Below are positions 6,198 through 11,471 of a stretch of 11,471 nucleotides of DNA, piece after piece. A program made the translations under genes and the position numbers. The notes below the pieces were generated by a model, which was given only the letters and a program-made list of their open reading frames with translations, had not been told where the DNA came from and did no database searches. Each line of letters starts with the position of its first letter. Within the stretch, counting starts at the first letter, position 1. Source of the stretch: Planctomycetaceae bacterium (lineage in GTDB: Bacteria > Planctomycetota > Phycisphaerae > Phycisphaerales > SM1A02); the NCBI GenBank assembly GCA_027488265.1, contig JAIYCA010000421.1, positions 1 to 11,471 on the forward strand. The letters are read 5' to 3'.

Positions 6198-7000
6198 CGT
6201 CGGTCCTTCCCCTTCTCTTCGGGCGCCCGACGCAACTCTTCTTCGATCCGGTTGCGCCCGCGGTCGATGAAGACAACAGGAAGAAGTGCAAGGACGGCAA
6301 CCACAATCGCGATCGCGAGCGTCCAAGCGACGCCGGGGTACAAATTGAGTCCACCGCCGGAAGGCCCGATCAGCCATTTGAATTGATCGAACAATGCTTG
6401 CGTTGCTGCATCAGGTGGCGCGCGCAAGTTCCAGACGTGCGTACCTTTCGCTTGCGCGCCGCGTGCGAGCCAACCAATCGCGAGTCCACCTTGTGCGATG
6501 CCGCCAATCGCGGCACCGCCGTTTGCGAATAGCCCGATCGCAAAGCCACCAATCGCACTGCCAAGCCACGCCACCGCACCGCCACCGAATGCCGCAAACG
6601 TGCCGAGTGAAAGCCCGCCGAATGTGACACCGCCGATGGAGACTCCGCCGAAGGCCACGAGTCCGCGTGCGACTCCGCCGAGGGCGAAGACGCCCGTCGC
6701 GATATCGCCGAAGGCGAAGTAGCCGCGCGCGTGGCCAGGTCGACCTCGTTCGTCGATGCCCGTCGCAATGGCAACGAGCGGCATGCCGAAGACGCGCGCC
6801 TTTGATTCGTAGCGGCGCGTTGGTCGCATACGTCCGACGTAACGGGAACTACTGCCGAAGGGAACGCGTACGAGGACTTCGACGAGCGGGCGTCCGCATT
6901 CAGGGCACGCGCTGGCGGAAGTGGCGCCCGTCAAATCATGTCCGCATGCTGAGCAGTACGGTTTCGGAAGCTGCGTTCCGAGCGGCGCGGACGAGTTCAT
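6194..7000 (-). CDS. Zinc-ribbon, glycine pentad-repeat, single-TM protein of unknown function
   Basis: A 268-residue protein that I do not recognise as a named family. An N-terminal zinc ribbon has CxxC pairs at Cys16/Cys19 and Cys32/Cys35. Residues 93-137 and 151-185 are built from strict five-residue units of the form G-x-hydrophobic-(A/S/T)-x, for example GGVAR, GLVAF and GGIAQ: nine units, then seven after a short break. This spacing fits a pentapeptide-repeat-like beta-solenoid with Gly at i-2 and the hydrophobic residue at i. A glycine-rich membrane-associated segment is an alternative. A hydrophobic helix at about 224-246 is a probable membrane span, followed by a highly charged tail. 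The start at 7000 overlaps the kmo stop by 4 nt and has GGAG 7 nt upstream. The stop overlaps kynB by 4 nt. Being locked between two kynurenine enzymes suggests a role with membrane-bound KMO, but this is inference. Confidence 0.75.
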   Translation of the reverse strand: MNSSAPLGTQLPKPYCSACGHDLTGATSASACPECGRPLVEVLVRVPFGSSSRYVGRMRPTRRYESKARVFGMPLVAIATGIDERGRPGHARGYFAFGDIATGVFALGGVARGLVAFGGVSIGGVTFGGLSLGTFAAFGGGAVAWLGSAIGGFAIGLFANGGAAIGGIAQGGLAIGWLARGAQAKGTHVWNLRAPPDAATQALFDQFKWLIGPSGGGLNLYPGVAWTLAIAIVVAVLALLPVVFIDRGRNRIEEELRRAPEEKGKDRR

Positions 7001-8364
7001 GGAATTGCTCCGGTTGCGATGAGTGCCGTTGTGATCACCGCAGCGGCCGCGAGCGAAATCGCGACACCAATGGCGGTGCTCACAGCGCGCACGTTCGCCG
7101 CGCCGCGCGCTTTCGCTTCGGTGTACGGCACGGTCGAGAAACTCACGAGGTCATAGAGCGGCGTGAAACGCTCAGGGGCGAGGCGATGCAGCAAATGCTC
7201 GACTTTCTTGCGTCGTTGGAACGACGGTCGCCCGGCGAGGTCGCGCATTTCGATGAAGTTGTACTTCGCCATGTCGGCGATTGCGTTCGCGTTCGCGATC
7301 CGTTCGCGTTGATAGCGGACGAGTGCTGCATCGATCGATGATTCCTGCGTCAGTGCATCGACGAGCGCTTCGCAATCTTCAAAGCTCGCATTCGCGCCTT
7401 GTCCGTAGAACGGAACGATCGCGTGCGCTGCGTCGCCGAGAAGCGCCACGCGGCCGCGTACCCACGGATTGCAACGCACCGTGACCATCGTGCCGACAGG
7501 GTTCTTCGCGAAATCGTCGCCAAGCGTTGGCATGAGCGGCAGTGCGTCGGGATAGACGGCGCGGAAGTGCGCTTGCGCGTCGGCCGCGGTGCGAATCGCG
7601 GCGAAACTCGAGCCTTCACCATCGTGACGCCAGAAGAGCGTGCAGGTGAACGAGCCGTCCGGGTTCGGTAGCGCAATCATCATCGACTCACCGCGCGGCC
7701 AGATATGCAGCGCATTCGGCTCCATCGCGAAAGGTGCATGCGGCCCCGACGCGACTGGTGGAATCGTGAGTTCTTTGTAGCCGTGGCCGAGGAAATCTTG
7801 CGAGTAGTCGAAGCGCTCGGTCTTCTGCAGCGCCGCACGCACCGCGGAGTACGCGCCATCGGTGCCGACGATGAGATCGGCGGTGACGGTGCGCGTGACG
7901 CCGGTTGAGTCATTCACGAACGTCGCTTCGTTGCGCGCGAAATCGACGTGGCTGCAGCGTTCGTCGAACGCGAGCGTGACGTTCGCTTCGGCCGCCGCCG
8001 CATCAAGAAGCGTGAGATTGAGCGCACTGCGCGAGACCGAATTGATCGCGAGGGTTGGATCACTCGAGTAGGCGTGGTAGTGCGATGCGCCGGCAACCGG
8101 GTGAATCATGCGTCCGCCCATGCGGATCGCATCCTTGAGGACGGTTTCCTCAAGCCCCGCACGACGCAGTGCTTTCAAGCCGCGCGCGCTGATCGCGAGG
8201 TTGATCGAGCGGCCCGCGATGTGGCGCCGCGCCCGCGGATCGCCGCGCCGCTCGACGAGTTCAACCTGCCAACCTGCACGGGCGAGGTAGACTGCGAGAA
8301 GGCTTCCGGCGAGTCCGGCGCCGACCACAAGTACGCGCCCGGGTTGAATTCCTGTCGACTGCAT
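6997..8364 (-). CDS. kmo: Kynurenine 3-monooxygenase (FAD-dependent) with C-terminal membrane anchor
   Basis: A 455-residue flavoprotein hydroxylase. It converts L-kynurenine to 3-hydroxykynurenine using NADPH and O2. The dinucleotide motif GAGLAG is at residues 15-20 and GRSINLAIS at 51-59. The VGTDG motif is at 166-170, and GDAAHAIVPFYGQGAN, the second FAD motif in its KMO-specific form, at 310-325. Arg85, Tyr99, Asn369 and Tyr404 lie in contexts matching the kynurenine-binding residues described for Pseudomonas fluorescens KMO. Residues ~428-453 form a strongly hydrophobic Ala/Ile-rich helix, a likely C-terminal membrane anchor like that of eukaryotic KMO. The ATG at 8364 is 30 bp from the divergent sigma-factor start. 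A TAGGAT box ends 6 nt upstream and may be a -10 element, though its AGGA could also serve as a Shine-Dalgarno. It is the first gene of a four-gene overlapping unit. Confidence 0.93.
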   Translation of the reverse strand: MQSTGIQPGRVLVVGAGLAGSLLAVYLARAGWQVELVERRGDPRARRHIAGRSINLAISARGLKALRRAGLEETVLKDAIRMGGRMIHPVAGASHYHAYSSDPTLAINSVSRSALNLTLLDAAAAEANVTLAFDERCSHVDFARNEATFVNDSTGVTRTVTADLIVGTDGAYSAVRAALQKTERFDYSQDFLGHGYKELTIPPVASGPHAPFAMEPNALHIWPRGESMMIALPNPDGSFTCTLFWRHDGEGSSFAAIRTAADAQAHFRAVYPDALPLMPTLGDDFAKNPVGTMVTVRCNPWVRGRVALLGDAAHAIVPFYGQGANASFEDCEALVDALTQESSIDAALVRYQRERIANANAIADMAKYNFIEMRDLAGRPSFQRRKKVEHLLHRLAPERFTPLYDLVSFSTVPYTEAKARGAANVRAVSTAIGVAISLAAAAVITTALIATGAIP

Positions 8365-8370
8365 GGGCGC

Positions 8371-8376
8371 ATCCTA
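8371..8376 (-). promoter_or_regulatory. Candidate -10 box for kmo operon (leaderless?)
   Basis: On the minus strand TAGGAT is separated from the kmo ATG by six bases (GCGCCC). If it is a -10 hexamer, transcription would begin at about the first base of the start codon. The AGGA inside it could instead be a Shine-Dalgarno core at 7 nt spacing. I see no convincing -35 element upstream. Confidence 0.35.
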
Positions 8377-8394
8377 ACGGTACGCGATTGCATC

Positions 8395-9204
8395 ATGCCG
8401 ACCACACTTGCTCGGACTTCTCCCGATCCTGCGCGCGCGATTCCTGCGCTCTTCCGCGAGTTCGGCCCGCGCACCTATGCGCTTGCGTTTCGCGTGACGG
8501 GCTCGGCGTCTGAAGCCGAAGACGTCGTGCAAGAGACATTCATGCAGGCGTTTCGTCGGTGGGAGACGTTTGAAGGGCGCGCGGATCCTGGCACGTGGCT
8601 CTACGCGATCGCGGCGCGCGCGGCGAAGCGACGATTTCGCCGGCGTAAAGATGGCACGACGAAGCGCTCGGCGATGAAGAGTTTCACCGATCTTTCGCCG
8701 ATGCGCGATGCAGGGTCGATCGACCTTGCGATTGATCGCAAGCAGCCAGCGGATCCGCTGATGCGCGCGGAAGCACGCGAAATTGTGCAGGCGGGCATCT
8801 TGCAACTTCCGCCGCAATATCGCGTGCCGCTCGTGATGAAGGACATTCTCGAGATGCCGCTTGAGGAATGCGCGGAAGCGCTTGGGTTGAAACTCGAGAC
8901 GGTCAAGACGCGGATTCACCGCGCGCGGCTTGCGTTGCGGAAGTTACTCAACGATGGGCTTCCGACGCGGAAGGCACCAGCGCCGGAGTACGACCGGCAG
9001 CTTTGTTTTGACTTGTTGCAGGCGAAGTTGGCGGCGATGGATGAGGGTCGCGGATTTCCGATCGGCCGCGATGTCATGTGCGAGCGGTGCAGATTGGTGT
9101 TCGCGGAGCTTGATCTTGGGCAGAACGCGTGCGCGGAACTCGATGACCGCATGCCCACGGTGGCGCGGAAGCGGATTGAGCAGGCGATTCGCGCGGCGGG
9201 GTAG
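8395..9204 (+). CDS. ECF-type RNA polymerase sigma factor with cysteine-bearing C-terminal extension
   Basis: A 269-residue sigma-70-family ECF factor. The sigma-2 region spans about residues 16-86, with the family's EAEDVVQETFMQAFRRW and GTWLYAIAARAAKRR segments. The sigma-4 helix-turn-helix region spans about 128-186, with LPPQYRVPLVMKDILEMPLEE and LETVKTRIHRARLALRK. An extra domain from ~199 to 269 carries Cys204, Cys229 and Cys232 (CERC) and Cys246. These may bind metal or sense redox state in place of a separate anti-sigma factor, which is not encoded nearby. The ATG at 8395 is chosen because the fold begins there. An in-frame upstream extension from 7948 is antisense to kmo and has no similarity to sigma factors. 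It is divergent from kmo and 87 bp upstream of kynU, so control of the kynurenine genes is plausible but unproven. Confidence 0.88.
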   Translation: MPTTLARTSPDPARAIPALFREFGPRTYALAFRVTGSASEAEDVVQETFMQAFRRWETFEGRADPGTWLYAIAARAAKRRFRRRKDGTTKRSAMKSFTDLSPMRDAGSIDLAIDRKQPADPLMRAEAREIVQAGILQLPPQYRVPLVMKDILEMPLEECAEALGLKLETVKTRIHRARLALRKLLNDGLPTRKAPAPEYDRQLCFDLLQAKLAAMDEGRGFPIGRDVMCERCRLVFAELDLGQNACAELDDRMPTVARKRIEQAIRAAG

Positions 9205-9279
9205 CGGCGGCGTGAAGTACCGGCGTGAGTGTGTGCGTGGGCGGGGGCATCGACCACGCACCGACAGGGAGTCGGCGGG

Positions 9280-9285
9280 TAGGCT
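9280..9285 (+). promoter_or_regulatory. Candidate -10 box for kynU (leaderless?)
   Basis: TAGGCT is followed by six bases (CCGCAC) and the kynU ATG at 9292. The geometry equals that of the TAGGAT box before kmo and would place transcript initiation at or beside the ATG. The embedded AGG could alternatively be a weak Shine-Dalgarno at 8 nt spacing. No good -35 hexamer is seen at 16-18 bp. Confidence 0.35.
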
Positions 9286-9291
9286 CCGCAC

Positions 9292-10638
9292 ATGACCGCG
9301 AGTTCCGCCGCTTCCGCCTCCGTGCCCGCACTTCCTCCGCAACCGCTCACGGCTGCCGATCTCTCTCACGATCGAGACTTCGCCCGCGCGCTCGATGCGT
9401 CCGACACACTTGCGCCGCTCCGCGCACGATTCGCGTTGCCCACGCTGCGGCCTGATCTCATCTACTTCGTCGGCAACTCACTCGGTCCGATGCCGCACGC
9501 GGTGCGCGCCCTCATGCAAGAAGAACTCGATGATTGGGCGCACTTCGGAGTTGCCGGTCACATGGGCGCGCGCCGCCCGTGGTTCAGTTACCACGAGCAA
9601 CTTCGTGCGCCACTCGCGCGACTTGTCGGTGCGCTTGAGCACGAAGTCGTTGCGATGAACACGCTGACCGTGAACTTGCATCTCATGCTCACGACCTTCT
9701 ATCGCCCTGAAGGTCGACGCACGAAACTGCTCGTTGAGAAGGGCGCGTTCCCGAGCGATACATACGCGGTGATGACGCACGTCGCCGCGCGCGGCCTCGA
9801 TCCAGAAGTCGAAGTGATCGAACTCGCGCCGCGCGAAGGTGAGTGGACGTTGCGCGAAGAAGATGTCGAAGCGCGTATTGCAGCGCTCGGTGACACGCTC
9901 GCGCTCGCGATGCTTCCGGGTGTGCAGTATCGAACAGGGCAGGCGTTTGACCTCGCGCGACTGACGCGCGCCGTACACGCGGTTGGTGCGCGTTGCGGCT
10001 GGGATCTCGCGCATGCTGCGGGCAACATCGATCTCGCGTTGCACGCATCACAGTGTGATTTCGCAGTGTGGTGCTCATACAAGTATGTGAATTCTGGCCC
10101 CGGTGCGGTTGCTGGCGCGTTCATCCACGATCGCAACGTGCGCGATCTCGATCTTCCGCGACACGGCGGTTGGTGGGGGAATGACCCTGATACGCGATTC
10201 CGCATGGAGCCGCGGTTTGCGCCGGTCGCGCGTGCCGACGCATGGAGCCTCTCGAATCCGCCGATTCTTTCGACGCTTCCGCTCATCGCGAGCCTCGCTG
10301 AGTTTGATCGCGCAGGCATCGCACAACTGCGAGCAAAAAGCGTGCGCATGACGGCGCTCCTTGAGTATCGATTGCGCGAGATTCCGAGCGTCGAAATCAT
10401 CACACCCACGGCGTCGTGGCAACGCGGCGCGCAACTTTCGCTCCTCATCGGAAAGAACGCGCATGCACGCTATGAAGCCTTCAAGGCCGCGGGATTGATG
10501 TGCGACTATCGCGAGTCGGGACGTGGCATTGCAGGTGAAGGCATCGTGCGGCTCGCGCCTGCGCCGCTCTTCAACACCTTCGACGAAGTCTGGCGTGCTG
10601 CGGAAATCGTGCGTGATGTCTGCGCACGTACGGTGTAA
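9292..10638 (+). CDS. kynU: Kynureninase (PLP-dependent)
   Basis: A 448-residue fold-type I PLP enzyme. It cleaves 3-hydroxykynurenine to 3-hydroxyanthranilate and alanine, or kynurenine to anthranilate. Residues 58-66 (YFVGNSLGP) are the conserved N-terminal motif. GWDLAHAAGN at 236-245 gives the PLP-ring partner Asp238 and His241. The Schiff-base lysine is Lys264 in CSYKYVNSGPG. HGGWWGND at 291-298 and the LSNPPIL segment near 320-326 are characteristic of kynureninase and line the active site. Length is normal. The first ~20 residues are Ala/Ser/Pro-rich and probably a disordered tail. It stands alone downstream of the sigma factor, not in the kmo unit, and converges with the thrombospondin-repeat gene after a 56-bp gap. 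A TAGGCT box lies 6 nt before the start codon. Confidence 0.94.
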   Translation: MTASSAASASVPALPPQPLTAADLSHDRDFARALDASDTLAPLRARFALPTLRPDLIYFVGNSLGPMPHAVRALMQEELDDWAHFGVAGHMGARRPWFSYHEQLRAPLARLVGALEHEVVAMNTLTVNLHLMLTTFYRPEGRRTKLLVEKGAFPSDTYAVMTHVAARGLDPEVEVIELAPREGEWTLREEDVEARIAALGDTLALAMLPGVQYRTGQAFDLARLTRAVHAVGARCGWDLAHAAGNIDLALHASQCDFAVWCSYKYVNSGPGAVAGAFIHDRNVRDLDLPRHGGWWGNDPDTRFRMEPRFAPVARADAWSLSNPPILSTLPLIASLAEFDRAGIAQLRAKSVRMTALLEYRLREIPSVEIITPTASWQRGAQLSLLIGKNAHARYEAFKAAGLMCDYRESGRGIAGEGIVRLAPAPLFNTFDEVWRAAEIVRDVCARTV

Positions 10639-10694
10639 CGCGGTGTTCGTCATCCTCACGCGCGGTCACGTCTCGCGTTGCGCCGACGTCGCAT

Positions 10695-11471
10695 TCACTC
10701 GCCGCCACCCCCGACGGTCGTTCCCCAGTTCCCGAGGAAGATCGTGAGGTCTTCCGGCCCGACGACGCCATCGCCATCGAGATCCGTTGGCAACTCGCCG
10801 GATGCGCCCCAATCACCGAGGAAGATGGTGAGGTCCTCTGGACCGACCACGCCGTCGAGATTGAAATCTCCGCGCGCGAGTTCGCACGCATCAGGCACAC
10901 CGTTCGCGTTTGTATCCGCGCGACCAGTTGCGATGTCGCATGAGTCGATGATGCTGTTGTTGTTGCAGTCGGACGCAGCGCCCGTCTCGAGTTCGTACGC
11001 GTCGGGAATGCCGTTCCCGTTGCAGTCAGGCTTGCACTCGTCGGGCACGCCGTTGAGATCGATGTCAGCAGAGAAGCCGCTCGCGATATCGCAAGTGTCG
11101 GGGATGCCGTTCGTGTTGCAGTCGGCCGCGCCCGCCGCGATCTCGCAGGCGTCGCCGATACCGTCTTCGTTGCAGTCGCCCTGCGTGGGGTTCGCAGTGG
11201 TCGGGCAGTTGTCGTTGCAGTCGGTCACGCGATCGAGGTCGAAATCGGTGTCGGCGACACCGCACCCGCAGATACCTGGCTCTGTCTTGTTTGGATCTGT
11301 TGGGCAGCCGTCGTTGCAGTCGGGCGTGCCGTCGTTGTCGGTGTCGACGGCGGAAACGCCGCGGCCACGCGCGCCGGCGGCGACTTTCGCTGGATCATTC
11401 GGGCAACCATCGGTGCAATCGGGTGTGCCGTCGTTGTCGGAGTCGACGTCGCTGACACCGCAACCGCACGC
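10695..11471 (-). CDS. Thrombospondin type 3-like repeat protein with dockerin-like C-terminus, 5' end outside window
   Basis: The frame is open from the window edge to a TGA at 10695-10697, giving the last 258 residues of a larger secreted protein. A GTG at 11228 is internal and should not be taken as the start. The first ~110 residues shown are calcium-binding repeats of the DxDNDGxPDCxDGCPxDP kind, with cysteine-spaced loops like thrombospondin type 3 repeats. Next come repeats of the form DCNxNGIPDxCDIAxG. The final ~55 residues are two nearly identical dockerin-like loops sharing VVGPEDLTIFLG and ending in WG, followed by a Gly-rich tail. Such tails are common on exported proteins of Phycisphaerae and probably serve in calcium-dependent surface attachment or sorting. 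The substrate or structure it decorates is unknown. It converges on kynU and is not obviously linked to it. Confidence 0.82.
   Translation of the reverse strand, partial: ACGCGVSDVDSDNDGTPDCTDGCPNDPAKVAAGARGRGVSAVDTDNDGTPDCNDGCPTDPNKTEPGICGCGVADTDFDLDRVTDCNDNCPTTANPTQGDCNEDGIGDACEIAAGAADCNTNGIPDTCDIASGFSADIDLNGVPDECKPDCNGNGIPDAYELETGAASDCNNNSIIDSCDIATGRADTNANGVPDACELARGDFNLDGVVGPEDLTIFLGDWGASGELPTDLDGDGVVGPEDLTIFLGNWGTTVGGGGE
10734..10853 (-). repeat. Duplicated dockerin-like loop at DNA level
   Basis: Two 36-nt segments, 10734-10769 and 10818-10853, lie 84 bp apart and differ at about five positions. They encode the same VVGPEDLTIFLG core of the two dockerin-like loops in the thrombospondin-repeat protein. 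The differences are synonymous over this core. Confidence 0.6.

Noticed and set aside
6198..6377. In-frame N-terminal extension of KynB
   Set aside because: Cys/Arg-rich sequence inside the preceding gene. The ATG at 6197 has AAGGA upstream, an ATGA overlap and a family-like N-terminus.
7948..8394. In-frame N-terminal extension of the sigma factor
   Set aside because: It lies antisense to the well-supported start of kmo and its translation has no similarity to sigma factors. The fold begins at the ATG at 8395.
10639..10694. Possible terminator between convergent kynU and the thrombospondin-repeat gene
   Set aside because: I could not find a stable stem followed by a T-run in these 56 bases. 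The 19-bp GNAT/RidA junction also lacks one.
10900..11471. Repetitive GTCGTTGCAGTCGG-like DNA that might suggest a repeat array or CRISPR
   Set aside because: The periodicity is in frame and encodes calcium-loop repeats with varied spacing. There are no unique spacers of constant length.
1..11471. tRNA, rRNA, insertion sequences, attachment sites
   Set aside because: I saw no cloverleaf, rRNA-like segment, transposase or flanking terminal repeats in the window.

Overview
The window is G+C-rich, densely packed bacterial DNA. It most likely comes from a Planctomycetota of the Phycisphaerae type. Both ends encode secreted proteins with paired dockerin-like calcium loops at the C-terminus. One is an FG-GAP/VCBS propeller and the other is built from thrombospondin-type-3-like repeats, a style common in that group. 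The taxonomic call is an inference from protein style, as no rRNA marker is present.

Layout: (1) positions 1-413 hold no convincing gene but contain a cluster of short perfect hairpins. (2) 414-2135 (+) is a secreted seven-bladed FG-GAP propeller with a dockerin-like tail. (3) 2200-5084 (+) is a probable operon of an atypical SDR, an aldehyde dehydrogenase of the 2-aminomuconate-semialdehyde type and a GNAT acetyltransferase. (4) 8364-5104 (-) is a chain of four genes, each overlapping the next by 4 nt: kynurenine 3-monooxygenase, an unusual zinc-ribbon/pentad-repeat membrane protein, kynurenine formamidase and a RidA-family 2-aminomuconate-deaminase-like protein. (5) 8395-9204 (+) is an ECF sigma factor with a cysteine-bearing C-terminal extension, divergent from kmo. 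(6) 9292-10638 (+) is kynureninase. (7) 10695-11471 (-) is the 3' part of a thrombospondin-type-3/dockerin protein that runs off the window edge.

Together the enzymes describe tryptophan/kynurenine catabolism: N-formylkynurenine to kynurenine (KynB), to 3-hydroxykynurenine (KMO), to 3-hydroxyanthranilate (KynU). After ring cleavage by enzymes not in this window, the semialdehyde is oxidised (ALDH) and 2-aminomuconate is deaminated (RidA-like). Tryptophan 2,3-dioxygenase, 3-hydroxyanthranilate 3,4-dioxygenase and ACMS decarboxylase are not present here. The least ordinary elements are the SDR with a degenerate catalytic tetrad, the pentad-repeat membrane protein embedded between kmo and kynB, the C-terminal membrane anchor of KMO, the cysteine-bearing ECF sigma factor between kmo and kynU, and a recurrent TA(G/T)(G/C)(A/C)T box 6-9 nt before the ATG of three genes, which may mark leaderless transcripts.
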